NCBI RefSeq assembly: GCF_002105155.1
Contig: NW_019028982.1
Location: forward strand, 186,001-250,000
Source: Lobosporangium transversale
Lineage: Eukaryota > Mortierellomycota > Mortierellomycetes > Mortierellales > Mortierellaceae
DNA: 64,000 nucleotides
Direction of reading: 5' to 3'
Position numbers and translations under genes: made by a program. A model generated the notes under the pieces. That model did not search any database and was not told the origin of the DNA. It saw only the letters and a list, made by a program, of their open reading frames with translations. Shown in pieces: positions 46,715 to 60,981 of the stretch. Position 1 is the first letter of the stretch; every line of letters starts with the position of its first letter.

Positions 46715-49700
46715 TTACACACGCCTATCAGAGGTGCTGACAATACGAATAATTGCCTGTTTGGCCTTTTCAATACCCTCTTTGGGTCCCGTAATTGTGA
46801 TGAGCTCTTCACCACGCGAAATCTTGGTCGAGGTACCTGATTCTGCCTCAATTTGCTTGATGTTGTTTCCACCTGAACCGATGATCATACCATGATAAGT
46901 TGTAGGCACTCGCATCTTGAGCATATGTGTCGATGCACGCGCCTTGTTCAGTAGCCTTTGCAAATGAGCCTCAACAGCCTCGCAAGCCGCCTCTGTTCCC
47001 TGAAGTTGCACCGTGAACTGTTCATCTCCTTCTGCTGCTCCTGTAAGATCATACAGCTCCCATGAGAGTCCTTCTGTGAGCCCGTGCGTTACATTCTCGT
47101 CTTCCACATCAATGCGCTTGTCTGCTCCGCCATGATTACGATTTCCCTCACCACGAGGCAACACAACAACCACATTGAATTCGTTTCGGATCTTCCACAC
47201 CCCATCACCAAAGACAGCTTGGCGATGACATTTCGGAATACTGAACGTTCGGGTAGCAGAGCCCTTCACCTTTGCCTCAAGATCTTCCTTTGCTTTTTCG
47301 CAGTTTTCACGAAGACCTTTGATTACCACTCGATCGCTCGGTGCAATCGTCTCATCAGATTCAGAGTTGACAGTGTCCTTATGCCCTTCTCTCTTGTTCT
47401 TGTTATTAGGGAAATTAATACGAACATTGTGGCGATTTTCAATCTCCTTAATATTCGAGAACTGCGATCCGATCACTTGGCGGTGCTGAGCGGCAGGGAT
47501 GCTGATGATCAGTGTTGTCCAATTGTCTTGTTCTGCTACAATCCTGAGCATTTCAGCTTTAATATTCTCGACAATGGTCTTATCACCCTTCAAGAGTACT
47601 GCATCGTTACTACTCTGAAACTTAACCAGTGATGCCTGGGCAGAAACCTCGGTTGGTCCACCGGCTTTGGTGATAATGTCACGCAGAGTTGATCCACCTG
47701 GTCCAATCAAGATCTTGTGATGCTCGCTACTAATGTGCACAAGTTCCTCAGCCTGCGATCTCTGTGCCTCAATGATTTCCTGAATAGCCTTCTGAGCTTG
47801 CTTCAATCCATTTTTGGAGCCACTGATCACTAAACGAGCCTCGTCTGTATCAGAAGAGCGACGGATATCAATACGAGTCTGCGACATTTCTTGAATTTCA
47901 TTTTTTTTCGTATGACTGCGTCCAACGATATGGGGAAGCACCTTGGATTCCACAACCATCTCCAATGTATTGTTATTTTCCCTTTCATACTCCAATAACT
48001 CGAGAAGTTCTCCCTTAGCGCCCTGAACACCCTTCTTTCCACCACTGACCAGAACAACATTCAGTTTGGACTTGTCCTCGTCTTCCTCAAGTTCAGCAGC
48101 CTTCGGGAACTGAATTCTGACACCATACTTCTCCTCCAGTCTACGGACATACTGACCCTTAGCGCCAATCAAAGCACTATGGTGCTCAACAGGAATGTCG
48201 AGTTTGGCAACAGTGGCGTCAGCAAGTTGTTCAACCATCTTGAGAATCGTCTCTTTGGCAGCCTCGACATTCTTCTTGACACCCTGAATGGTGACTTCCA
48301 TTGTCTCATTTCCACCCTTCTTCTTGCTCTTTTCATCTCCTCCATTGCCACGGTCACTGAGGTCAAGTTTAATCTGGAATTGGTCCATAAGCTTATTAAT
48401 GTTGGCACCACCCTTGCCAATGACATGAGGCGAAGCAGTTGCAGGGATGTCAAAATTAACTGTGTAAGAGCTCATCACCTGCTGGTGCTTAGTTTCCTCG
48501 ATCAGTGCCGTGATCTCTCGTGCAACACGTTCGACTTCATCCTTTGGTCCTTTGATCACAATCGAGTCTTCAGTCAAAACCGGAGATCCGGCCTTCTTGG
48601 TAGAGTCAATTGATCCAACACGAGGAAGTCCAAGACGGACAGATGTAGTAGGCTCTAGACCCATGATAGCGTTCAATGTAGAGCCTTTGGGTCCAATAAC
48701 GTTACGGTGAAGACGAGCTGGGACGGTCAAAATTTTGGTAGTGAAATCAGTAGCATCATGAGTAAGCTTATCCACCTCCTGTTTAACAGCCTCCAAAGCA
48801 CCGCGGATCTTGGCCGAGTCGGACAAATCGCTACCATCGGTTCCTTCATATACGAGCACAATCTCATGCGAGTCACTTTTGGAATCAGGAACAATCACCT
48901 CAACGCCATGTGTCTCTCGAATACGATTGATATTCTGGCCCTTCCGACCCACAATGTGAGAGTGGAGAAGTGGCTCAACCTGAACAACATCAAAGAGAGG
49001 AGGTGTCAGAGCCTTGACAGCAGCGAGGACTTTCTGATGAGCAGCCTGGACTTCGGCACGTGTTTTGGCAACGACATCAATTGTCACAGAAGTCTGACCC
49101 TCGCCTCTTGGAACACTAATCTGGACGCTATCATACTCCTGTTCAATCTTACGAAGCTTATTACGGGCACTCAGGTACTTAGTAACATGGCGAGCATGAT
49201 CCATTTTGTTTTGACCAGACGCAACCTTATGGATAGCAGTGACATCTATTGATTCGACGTGCGAACTGTTGGCTTTCTCCATAATTAAAGTTAAAGCAGG
49301 GATTAACTCAGATTCTGATCCACGAACGACAATGGAGTCAGATGTTGACTCCATAGGCGGGACTTCAATGACACATCCAGTAGCAGCATGAATCTCATTG
49401 ATATGGGCTCCTTTGGTACCAACCAGGAAACGATGCTGGCGTTTGGGGATGTTGATGGTCATCGTGCGGGTAGTGCTCTGGACATCCCTGTACTTGCTTT
49501 CGATTTCCTCAATCGCCCTACGAATATTCTTGCGAGCGCCCACGATCTCAATGGCAGTGTCCCTGCTTTCTTCCTCATCATCGTCGTCATTTGAGGAGGC
49601 ATGGAAGGGAACGTTAATCCTTGTACTGGTCTGTTGCTCAATAGCCTGAATGCCTGAGTTTCGGACACCGGCAATAAAGGGATAATATGTGGCAGGAACG

Positions 49701-50932
49701 GTTGTTAGACGATATGTGACACGGCAGGCCTAATAATGTAAACATTATCCAAGATATCCATTAATATAAACCATTAGCGTTGATATATTTCTAAAGAGAG
49801 AGCTTCGAACAGTTACAGTGCATTTTACCTTGTTGACAATCGTATCAATTTCTTTTTTGGCTGCCTGGATGCTCTCAACGTCACCCTCAATCTCAATCAG
49901 AGCCATCTCCTCTTCCGCATCCAAATCATCCTCAGTAGCATCGGTAGACTCAAAAGTAGTTTCCTGCTGTTCACGGCGAGGGACATTAATGACGGCACCT
50001 GTATGGGCTTGAATATTATGTAATGTGCGCGCTTTGGAGCCGAGGATATGAGGGCAAGCAGATAAAGGAACAGGATATTTGATGGTTTCCTATTTGAATA
50101 TTGATATTGCATAGAAGGAAGCATATAAAAGTTTATGAATGGCCTGTACACGTTTATCTTTATGTTCCCTACGCCCTTTTTTTCACGTCATTTGAACATC
50201 ATTATGCCATTAGTTTTCAATCGACCCCCTGTTCATTTCCCTTATTCTTTATATAAGAAGAGCTGACTTTACCTTTTTGGCAACGCTGGATCGGAGATCA
50301 CGCCGCGCCTTGGCAACAGCCTCGGGTTTTCCAGAGATTAAGAAGGTAGTCAAACCAGTTGCCTGAGATGTCGTTGACTCGATACGGGCTCCTGAAGACG
50401 TGATCGCAGCCTTGACAATGTCACCCACGTTGGCCTTTCCAAAACCAGGGATCTGAGCGGTAGGGATCTGCATACGCTCTTGAACGTTACCTGAACTGGA
50501 AACACGAGGCGCGTTGGATGGAGTAGGAGCAGTAGTTGAAGCGGTGGGCGTACGGCGTTGATCACCAACAGCACCTAGTTTACCAGCAGCAGATTTGACA
50601 CGCGAAGAAGGACCTGCACCCCATGTGGTGGTTGTGGCAGCACGGGGAGCAGAGGAAGAGCTAAGAGACGGAAACATAGAAATCGAGTCAAGATCAATTC
50701 CTTGGGTCTTGCGGGATACGGTTTGTTTTTGCGACACGGATTCGGCCAAGGGTTCATCGTCTAAAGCAACAGTTGCGGCGGCAGCAGCAGTGGCAGCGGC
50801 AGCAGCAGCAGAGGCAGCAGCAGACTCATCCTGAGCCTGGGCCTGGTGTAGCATCTGCATCTTTGCAGCAGCAGAGATGGGTGCCTCGGAGGGATGATGG
50901 ACGTTATCGGGATGCATAGTGCGGGAGAGCAT
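46715..50932 (-). CDS. Multi-KH-domain RNA-binding protein, vigilin/Scp160 type
   Basis: Binds RNA and polysomes; vigilin and yeast Scp160 act at the ER and in translation. Exons 50273-50932, 49829-50089 and 46715-49729 join in phase, giving 1,311 aa, close to vigilin. The N-terminal 150 residues are low complexity (Ala run, Ser/Thr/Pro). About thirteen KH-like repeats follow. Clear GxxG loops include VGTKGAHINEIH, VGRKGQNINRIR, IGPKGSTLNAI, IGKGGANINKLM, IGAKGQYVRRLEE, IGPGGSTLRDI and IGSGGNNIKQIE. Others have lost the GxxG pattern (VGRSHTKKNEI, IGSQFSNIKEI, FGDGVWKIRNE), as is usual in this family. Antisense frames over this gene are shadows. Confidence 0.94.
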
Positions 50933-51383
50933 AAACAGTAAAGAAAAGGGGGTTGAGAGATGACGATGAGAGAGTCAAGTCAGAGGCAGGAGTACAGATG
51001 AATTACGGGTTAGCAGGCAGCACACTTGACAAAGGGACAAGGGTGCAAGCAAGCAGCAGGCAGCAATTTAAAAAACAAAGGAAGGGAGGAAGGAAAAAGG
51101 AGATGATGAAAGAGGATGAAGGATGAAAAAGAAAAAGAAAAAGAGATGATGATCGCATTCTTTTTTATCAAGCTCTTACTTCGAGTCGCACGACACAAGG
51201 TTCAAAGTTGACCATGTTCGTGATCTGGATTAATACTAAGCCACCTTTCCTTAACATATCATTGACCAATCATCGCGCGCCATGCCGAGCTGTGCAGGGA
51301 AAAATAAATTGGTGGCGTTAAATATATATGTAACTTTTATTAAAATATTTTTTTAAATGGATAGAATGCTAACAAAGTAGAAA
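50933..51383. other. Spacer between chitin synthase 3' end and KH-repeat gene 5' end
   Basis: 450 bp. Holds the promoter of the KH-repeat gene; purine-rich stretch near 51070-51145. No coding frame is supported. Confidence 0.6.
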
Positions 51384-54300
51384 TCACAATGGCGGTTGTG
51401 TTGAGGTGCCGCTCTCAGGAGCTTCTCCTTTCCGATTGTGCAGCTCCATATCGATTGCTCTACTGATAAAATCTCTTCGGGGTGTCAAATCAAGACCATA
51501 AATGCCTTCAAGCTGTTGACGGATCTTCTTCTTGGTGACAGTCATTAAATCGACACCCGAAAGAAGCTCATGAATCTTTGTTACAAGCTCCGCATCCGTA
51601 GGTCCTACTCCTGTTCCTGTTCCAGGCACAAGACTTGTGGCATTTAATTGTGGTGACGATACTGCTGAAGGCATTGGAGAATTCAGCAGATGTATTTGGT
51701 TCGGTCCGATCAGGGGCGAGCCCATGCTTGCCATGGGTAGTCCACCAATTTGTGCTGGAGGTTGCATTGGCGACCCTGCTGAGAGTATTGGTTGCTGTTG
51801 CATTAAGAGCTGTTGCTGTAACTGAGCATTATACAGCTGGGGTGATCCCATAACAGGCATTGCACCAACTGATGGAGAACTCATTATAGGTGTTCCCATA
51901 CCAATGTTTGCAACACCAAGCCCTACGGGAGATCCAAAGTGATCCATCTCAATCATATCTCCGGGTAACCGCTGTTGAAGTTGGTGTTGGGAGAGGAGCG
52001 ATGCTCTCTGGTTCGCTTGATATTCTTGTGGCATGAGCATTCCTTGCGAGTCAGCAAAAGGTCCAAGTCCTTGTCGCTGCTGTTGCTGACCACCTACATA
52101 TTGCGATAGTAAGGGCGAGACCGATCGGAGCTGTCCAGCTGCTGAGCCGGGAATGAACCCTGCAGGGACCTGTGAAGCCACCCTGGATTGGCGTCCAGAT
52201 GATAACTCAATAGCATTTGAGTCCCGATAATAGTCATGCGCAAGATCATCACCTCCAAAGCCTGAAACAACGCTTTTGTTGCCATCTCCATCATAATAAG
52301 GCGAAGATGATCTGCCGTAAAAGGAATCCAGCTTGCTGTAATGGTTAGATTGGATACCTCCACCTAACAACCCCGAATGATCGTGTCGAGGATGCATGAT
52401 CACCGACCCAGTATCGTCTTGATAGCTACTTCCGACAACTGATCCTGATCCATTGTGATAATTGTAGTAACCGTTTCCTTCCAATTGCATTTGCCTCTCA
52501 GCCTCAAAGGCTTCCAGACTCTTGAGGGGAATGGAGTTGGGATCGAATCGAGTTTGGGCTTCCGCAGCCATGACTGTCTTCTTGCCATCAGCACTCACGA
52601 CCTGACGAGTGTTTCCCCAGGAAAAGTCGTCGAAATGCCAGAATGAATACAAAGGGATGAATACTGAGAAAAATGGCATTGCGATGATATAAATGATCAT
52701 CCATCCAATATGCTGCCAGGCGCCCTTGAGAATAAAGATGAGCGCCTGAAGACCATATACAGCAGCCAAGATAGCAACGGCAACAATTGGCAGAGGCTGC
52801 ATATGAGTGGCCACCACAACGATCAGATAAACAAGGTAAACGAAGGATGCGGGCAAAATCAGAGTTCCTAATAAATCAATAAAGACGATAAACCGCATCG
52901 AAAAGCAGCAGAAACCACAAAGCTCCGGTAGAACCATTAGCTCGCCTAAATTATGGATGGTGGAGTTGATCCAACGACGACGCTGAGACAACAATACACG
53001 CCATTTATCAGGGGCGACAGTCTTGCAAGTAGCATCCGGAGTAAATTTGAGTTTATACCCTGGGAAATACTTCATCATGAGAGTGGTCAAATATCGGTCT
53101 TCGCCCAACTGCAACAGGTTGCGTTTGTGTAGCGTGTCAACATCGTTGTGACTATAATCTCGGAGAATATTGTTTGAAACAATCAGAGGTTTGCCTCCAA
53201 CCGTGAAGATACGGTACATAGAGAAGCAACCTGGCAGGCAAGTGACGCTTCCAAATAAAGACTCGAACGATTTGGCAAGATGATGGGAGATGTAGTACTC
53301 GTAGACTTGGATCATGGTTGTGAAAGATCTGTCTTCGTTGGCGACCTGTGTCTCACCACAAAGACCAATGACCTTGGAGTCGGCCACCATGCATGCAATC
53401 AAACGATTGAGTGAGTCTGGCATAACCTCTGTGTCTGCATCAACTTGCAAAATATACTAAATAGAAGAAAGTAAGCATTGAAATTAGTTTTTTTTTTTTT
53501 TTTTTTTTTTTTTTGATAATATGAAGAGACAGACACAGACATGCTTAATAAGCCCTGATGTCTTAACTTACTTCGTAAAGCTTGGGGTGGACACCGATAA
53601 TATTATTCATATGGTGGTACATCTCTAATTCAAGCGGACACATTTTCTTGCCAGTGTGAATGCTGTTCAAAAAGTTCATGAGGATCAATTGGGAATCGCG
53701 TTTACCACGGTTTCCTGGCTTGGATGTCTCATTTGGCATGCCAACTTTGGCAACAACTAGATAAGGCACCATGTGGCCTTCGAACTCATACAGTCCTGAA
53801 TAAACCTTACAGCAATTGAGTTGCTGACCACCGATGCCAAGCGCTTTATACTTCACAGGTTCTACTTCAACTCCCTCTGTTGGCTGCCATCCTAGGACAT
53901 CCAAGACAATTTTTGGTGTGGGGAGTTCGTTTCCGGCACCAACAATCATTCCGTCCGCAATAATAAGCAAAAGCTTGCGCTTGTCATCGTAATCTAATCC
54001 TGCAAGCGATTGAATGGTCTTTTTGAGCGAATCTTCACCTTCAGTATAACAGGGGACTTGACAGATCACAAATTTGTCATAGTTGATAGGATTGCGCTTT
54101 GATGTCAGCTGCAGTGCAGCTAAAAACTTGATCAAGATCACACCACCCATCAGCACTGAAGCTCCTACTAAAATCCAATTGCCGAACTGACACTTGATTG
54201 TGTCACGTTCATCCAAAACACCTGCATAAAACACACGATCTAGACATGTCATGGTATCCGCCTGTAGCTGCTGAGGAAGCTCCTTAAATTGCTTTGTGAT

Positions 54301-57007
54301 GTCTGTTCCTTGATAATTGACGAAAAGATCAACGACTGACTTATCCAGGAACGCCTTGAATGTAGGATCAGGCACATATCCGGTGGGCGGATTAATGTTG
54401 TCCATATAGATCGTCAAATCGTAAATCTTATCGTTGATCATAGTCCATATATTGGGACCTGTTTGGTTCCGGAAGTCCTCAATCTTGATGGCGATCATGC
54501 CTTTCTTCATGGTATTCAGCTTTGGTAAAACGCTATTCTGATAATACTCGTTGTCATTAAGCCAGGGTAACGTTCGATCTCCACTTCGAGGATTAGGACC
54601 ATGGGTTGGCATGTATTGGCCTTGGAATGGCTCTTTCGGGAGCATCAACATGGGTGTTGTCACCAAATTGGGACAACCCCAACGGAGATCGACTGGAAAT
54701 TGGTCCGTCAAATCCTTGCCAGCATATGCCATCATATATGATTGTTCAGAAGGATAAACGCCCTTGTGCGAGCCGGAATGATCATTTCTGGCAAATTTAC
54801 TGATATCATAAACAAAGCCGCGAATTGATACCCAGAAGTCTGTCTCTGTAGAATGGTATTGGATTTGCTCGGGATTATACATTTCGTTGAACATGGGGCA
54901 AATAAACTTGGGTAGGCCGATAATGAAGAAGATAACAATCGCTGACAGCCAGAAGACAATAAGACACAGCGTGACTTTCTCGCGCCATGCCATTTGGATA
55001 TCCGGACGCTTCATACGTCCACAAAAGCTCAGACAAAACGATGGAATCCAGAATGTGTTGAGCCACACAAAGGTAACCCAGGCGCGACGAGTTTTCGTCT
55101 TTGCTTTTGGGGGCTGTACAGATTCATCTGCTTTGGTACGGTGCAAGGCCAACGTAGGTTTCCTCTTAATCTCAGTCTCAGCTTTCTCAAAATTTTGGAA
55201 TATCAATTGTCTATTGTTATGGAAAATAGTGTATGCGTTAGATTTTGCAGTGCCACTGAGCATCAAACCATAAGGGATTTTGGTAAAATTTGTTACCTCT
55301 CACTTTCAGTGCCGGGGGTTCCTATAGTCTTGTTATCAGAATGCGGTGAGCCTGGCTCGTGACCAAATGTTTGCGTCTGATTATAAGTGGGAAAGCCGGG
55401 ATCAGCTGAAGGGTACGTTTGAGAGGTGTGAGAAGCGTGAGAGGCGTCAGAAAGCGCCGAGACATCAGATGCTGTTCGAGGACGATAAGTTGTCAAAAGC
55501 TGAGTACTCGCATCAGGTTCCTCGGTGTGGTGCTGCTGGTATGGTTTGCCTGCTGTCATCACATTGGCAAATTCACGCTGCTCGTCTACATCTACTTCAA
55601 ACGCCAATGATCCTCCTTCTGCTTTTTCGATTGCGATGCAACCATCCTCCATAGATTTAAAAGTGGCAAATGACATCCAGACATATTCGTTGCCGACGGC
55701 ACCATCGACTGGCAGCTGCCAGTGCAGCGCACCCGCAATGGCTCTACACTGCTCATTTGGTGTCATGGCTCTGTCTATCGTGATTCCACGTCGCTCAAGT
55801 AATATTTTATAGCGTTCTAAAAAGGATTCATGGTCGAAGGAAACGCAGTATTCAGCCCGTATTTTTAAATGAACATAAGTGCTCAATTGCAATGACTCGA
55901 TTTGAGATCGAATCAAGACGGGGTCACACTCGATCAATGCTTCTCGTATCCTGTTATTGGGTCGGATATGGATGATCTGATAGAGCTGAGTTCCATCTAA
56001 AGAGGTGCAGATATCCCGTAAAGTTGAGTGCAGTTGTTTGATGACAGTTGAAACTGCATTGGACGTTCTTCCTTTCCTTCTAGCTTGAACTTGAGCCTGC
56101 TTTGCCTTTCGGACGCTGGGCTGGCGCATTGGCATAGTTGACAACTGGGCCTTAACAATCGTCTCTTTGGATCGAGGGTGGCTCTCCATGATTAGAGCTG
56201 GATTCGACTCTAATATCTGAAGCATGAATGGACTGGTGGATGTTTGGAATAAGGATACAAAATCGGGCGACAAAATATCCTGGTTCTTGACAAAGAAACT
56301 CTCGAGGTTATAGTGCACATCTCCTGCAAAATGGCGGATACCAAACGAAGATGCATAGGTTGATCCACTAATGAACGAAGGATTGGACTGGAACGTGCGA
56401 TTCAACCCTGGAAGCATGGAGCTTGATTCGGCATCACCTGATTGTTTGCCTGCTTTAAGCGTCGAATCATGCAAGAAACGGACCAAACCTCTAGGCGAGG
56501 CGTCTGTCAACGTATCTAGGCCACAAAGAAGATCAATGGTTGCTTGAGCTTTTTCGTTGGAACGGAGCTCTGTCATTTGAAGTTCATCCGCTATTATGTT
56601 CTGAGTATCCTCAACAAACATTTTTTGCTGGAGGAATCCCTGTAGTGCTTCGTTACAGAAATTAGTACAAAAGTTTTCAAATCCTGTTGGTGAATGGCTG
56701 TCGAAACCGGGCATATCTAGAATTCCAATAAATGAAGTCTGTTCCTCCTGTCGCCGACACATTTGGGTATTCATAGCTTCGACAGTATAGGTGAAGAGCA
56801 AAGTGTATAATGCGCGGGCTAGACCGTCGCATTGCTTTTTAGCTGATGCGGAATCAAGGATCACAGTGCAAAGATCACCAGAAATCATTTTTCTTTTGTA
56901 TGATAGCGCCTGTTGTAGAGCATCTAAAGTATTAATCAATCAACAATAATAATAAAAGTAAGTACAGTTTTATGCATGATATAGCATTGCCATAGCTTGC
57001 TTTCTAG

Positions 57008-57042
<35 letters not shown>

Positions 57043-58253
57043 ATTATTACCTTGCTCAACACCAAGTAGATCGGCTACTAGATCAAATAGATGCTTTTGT
57101 CTTGGGACGGTTGCCATGAGGGTGGGGTCTTGAGTCGAATCTACAAAGTCGATCCTGCCTAGATGTAGAACTACAGCAAGCAACTGCCAGATCTGAGAGA
57201 TAGCTTTGGGCTTGAAGCCCAAGGCAGCGAAAGCTGGTGTTATATCACGATGGGTACTCATAGTTTCCATATGTGGATGATATGGAAGATAGGGATATTC
57301 TGTAATATTATTTCCCAGTCGTAAACGCCTCCGGTCCTCGCTTGAAATGTGCTTAAACATGGAGTAAAAAATCTGATAAGATCCAAGATGACTCTGAGCA
57401 TTGGTGATTTTTTCTTGGTTAAGCATGAAAGGCAAAAGTTTTGCGCCAAAAAGTTTCCCTTTGGTCTTGTACTGGAGTTCCAGGTAGAGTGAATGACATG
57501 ATGCATTTGCCCCATGGTCTGAGTGGCAATTGCCAAAAGCTTCGAGGATGTCGGATGCCGCCCTGATCTGTGGGCCGATTTTGGCAGTACTCTTTGCTCC
57601 CAGTCGGATAAGCTGCTGTACAAGGTGACGTTGAGATGTAGTCTTTCCTGAGCCTGCGATGCCGCTAGATGTAGATATGAATGCATAAAGAAAAAAAGAT
57701 GAATATCTGGTTACTCGCTCGACATCTCCTCTCCAGAAATGCATACCCCAGGATTTTTTTTATTTTTTTTTTCCAATTTGAAACAATTCTTCCCCCTACT
57801 CTTTCAATACCCACGATAATAAAAATAACCAAATTATAGCAATAAGAATAAGAATGGCGCATGGTGCACTGTTGTTGGTGCTTCACAATGCTACTCTACG
57901 AACCTTAGGATTACACCTTGATCATGCTCTGTCCGCTTCATGTGGTAATACATTGTATTTGCCAATTCAAACACATGAGGCTCTAGTGCCACATTACTTG
58001 GAGAATTGCCACCATGACTGCCGTTCGCCAGATCGATATATTGCTGACTATTGGTCTCACTGTAAATGCCGAGGGATTGGTTGGGATTCATAACCACCAA
58101 TGTTGAGGTACCGATACGAGTGTATGGTAATCCAAGTTGGTGTCGTCTGGTAAGGACGTTGAAAATAGTTTCTTGAGTCAATGACTCATCTCGAGTGATG
58201 TTGTCATTGCTGCCATGTCTGGCTAATGCGACCAGATCCTGAGCAGGAAGCAT
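51384..58253 (-). CDS. Chitin synthase with N-terminal myosin-like motor domain (class V/VII type)
   Basis: Membrane enzyme polymerising UDP-GlcNAc into cell-wall chitin at hyphal tips. Exons 57904-58253, 57051-57664, 55297-56923, 53572-55210 and 51384-53456 join in phase, giving 2,100 aa. Residues 1 to about 750 form a myosin-like motor: P-loop [11 protein letters not shown] split by intron 1, a divergent switch I region ([16 protein letters not shown]) and switch [15 protein letters not shown] cytochrome b5-like region follows ([20 protein letters not shown]). The catalytic part has LQVDADTEV (about 1413), [12 protein letters not shown] (about 1527) and [14 protein letters not shown] (about 1567), with membrane segments on both sides. 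The C-terminus is a DEK_C-type helical domain ([30 protein letters not shown]). The start [14 protein letters not shown] follows a low-complexity upstream frame. Confidence 0.96.
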
Positions 58254-58610
58254 CTCTCTCTCTCTTTCTCTTTTTTTTTCTTTTTTCTCTCGACGATGCA
58301 AATCAGAACACTCTGAGCTATGGTATAGTTTTGTAAAATGTCTACAAAAAAAAAAAAAAAAAAAAAAAAAAAATAGAAGGAAGAGGAGGAGGAACCAAGA
58401 AAAAAAAAAAAAAAAAAAAAAAAGGAGAGACAAGTACGCACACACAGACACAAGCGCTTTTAATATAATTTTTCTTGCTTTACAATTGATATGAGAGAAG
58501 GAGGAGGATGGGCGGAAGGAAAGAAGAATGCAAAAATAAATAAAATAGATTGAAAAGTGTGGCGATGAAGAGAAACCAAAAGAGAAAGAAAAAGAAAAAG
58601 AAAAAAGAAA

Positions 58611-58641
<31 letters not shown>

Positions 58642-59535
58642 AAAGAAAAAAAAAGATAACAATAGCAACCATTTCGCCCCATTTGAATGTCCGTAGTTGG
58701 TATTTGGTCAAAGGTCCCATTGTCCTATTGCATGCACACAGATGTATTGTATTGCACACACACAGATGTACACATCTCTCCATGTGGGTGTGGAACAGTC
58801 AGGAACAGTGGGACAAATAGATCTATAAGAAAAAAAGAAGCAGGGACATTGACAGAAGGGGCCTGCTGTTCTCCCCATCCTAATAATAAATAAATAAATA
58901 AAAACGACATTGACACAAACACGGCACAGGACACACACAGGACAGATACAAGAAAGGGCAAGACTAAAATTAAATCGTCCGCCCTTTTATTTCAATGGAT
59001 CGACCTGTTTCTTCTCACCAACTCCTTCCTTCATTCTCTTTCCTTTAATCATCTTATCTATTCCATGAATCTATGGACTATGAAGGACATAGCATAGCAT
59101 GTATACATTTATATATATATCCCATATACAGTACAATATATTGCGTTATGTTATATTAACACCACTTCCTGTTAGTCTAGTTGCAATGTTAAATTTTTGC
59201 TTTTGAAAGGAGGAAACGAACAGGAAGGAGGGGCAAATTGTGCGGTTTTATTTATTTTAAAAATAGAACCCACTTCTGCTGTGTATACTGTTCATGTACC
59301 ACCTTACCAACATGTAAGTCTCTCTTTTCTTTTTTTTTTTTTTACTTCCGCCTTTTGTCTCCCTTCTGACTTCGGATCAAGCTTTGAGTCAGGCGAACCC
59401 ATCGGTTCTCTTTCCTCTCCCCTTTCTCTCTCTCCTTTACTCCCTCTTTATCCTTTCTCTCTTTTTTTTTTTTTATTTTTTTTTATACTTTGTTTACTGC
59501 AGATGTATTAAATATACATGTGGTATTCTACTCTA
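58254..59535. other. Intergenic region upstream of the chitin synthase
   Basis: 1.3 kb with three A runs of 25-29 bases (58345-58373, 58399-58423, 58612-58638) and T runs near 59330-59343 and 59463-59485. Open frames are Phe-rich repeats. A TATATATAT stretch lies at 59111-59120. No gene is supported. Confidence 0.6.
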
Positions 59536-60981
59536 TTACGCGCACTGTTCGTAAACAGATCCAAGCGCAATCGCAATGGCTTTCATCTGTTGCGCCGCCT
59601 CTTGGCACGTTACTCGTCCCATCATTGCGCCCTGGATCACGGGATAGAGTGCTTCCTCTAGCTCTGGATACGTCTTCAGGTGAGGAAACATGGCCATATC
59701 CTTTTCCACCGTCATCTTCAAACACTCCAGTCGCTCACTATCCAGCTCTGCCTCCGATCCCTCTAACCTCCTTTTCTCCTCTGTCTTCTCCACTAAGCGT
59801 TGTAGAACTGCCCTCTTTGTTGGAAAGCTACCAGATTCTGAAGCTTCAATCCACTGTTGATCATCCCGTACCAAAAAATGAAGAAGCTTTGTCGCTTGTG
59901 GACCATGGCGGCAGCTAGTTGGGATGGCAAACGAGTGCATCCCCGAATAAGCTACTCGCTTGCCATTGGCCCCGACTGGATAGCGCATCACTTTGATTTT
60001 GGCTTCGGGCTGCTTCTCTTTCAGCGTCCTCTTCATCTCACCATAGAATGACGGCCAATCTGCCACCATAGCCACCTTGCCCTCTGCAAACAGGGCCGAT
60101 ACCTCGTCAAAATAGTATCGCTCAATGTCCTTGGGAACTGCATTGGATACCACAAGCTCACGCAAAAAACGGAGCACATTGATGACCACATTTTCTTCAA
60201 AAATTGGCCGGCCCTGACGATCAAACAGAGCCTCTGAACCCTGCATCTCCATCATTGCAAGCTCATAAAATGTCCCAAACAATCCAGACAGCTTCCCCGG
60301 AAATATATATCCTTCCATCATCTCATTCTGTGATGATGCCTCACCTGTCCCTCTATCGGACGCACTTACATTCGGTGAATTCGCAACCGGGAGTTCTGCT
60401 CTACGAATTGCACTGGCAGCCATCAACAGATCTTGCCATGTCTTGGGCGGTGTCAACCCCAGCTTCTCAAATACGTCTGCGCGGTAAAACAAGACTCTGC
60501 TATCCACCATCCGTGGAAGTTGTACCAGTCTGTTCTGCACCTTGCTTGCCTCCAATGCTGAATCCAAGAACTCTGATCGTTGTTGATCAGACACCAAATC
60601 CAGTCCCAGTTCCTGTAAGAAATGAACTTGTGAAGGTGCGTACTTGATATGGGTCGATATCAAGTCCAATTGTACCTTTGATATTTCTGAAGGTGAAATG
60701 GTCGAATTAAATGTTGATGCCAAAAAGTCATTCAATTCTGGATGGGACCCACGGAAAACAATCTCGACTTTATTTCCAGTTTCCTTCTCAAATAATGCAA
60801 GCCTCTGGTAGAGTCGATTATACTGAGGCCCACCTAATAATAATAAAAAAAAGACCTTTTAGAAAATTTCCTGTTTCCTGTTGATGTAAACGGCATCTAA
60901 TTACTGTTTCCTGAAATTAAGCTCACCAACAACTGCAATTCTGAGTGTACACGGGCAAGGAATGTCTTCCGCCTCATCCAT
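59536..60981 (-). CDS. ABC-type solute-binding protein (periplasmic-binding-protein fold), probable bacterial origin
   Basis: Exons 60927-60981 and 59536-60833 join in phase (donor gtgagc, acceptor ttattag), giving 450 aa. The chain follows family-1 extracellular solute-binding proteins of bacterial sugar ABC transporters. It begins CTLRIAVVGGPQYNRLYQRL, then NKVEIVFRGSHPELNDFL, LISTHIKYAPSQVHFLQELG, VDSRVLFYRADVFEKLGLTP with KTWQDLLMAASAI, EGKVAMVADWPSFYGEMK, AYSGMHSFAIPTSCRHGPQA and QWIEASESGSFPTKRAVL. There is no signal peptide or lipobox and no permease or ATPase gene beside it, so it cannot work as a classical importer component. It may be a cytosolic sugar- or ligand-binding protein. 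The intron and flanking fungal genes show it is resident in the fungal genome. Only 90 bp separate its start from the ArfGAP stop upstream. Confidence 0.88.

Noticed and set aside
47084..49252. Several long plus-strand frames over the KH-repeat gene
   Set aside because: They are antisense shadows of a strongly supported KH-domain coding sequence.
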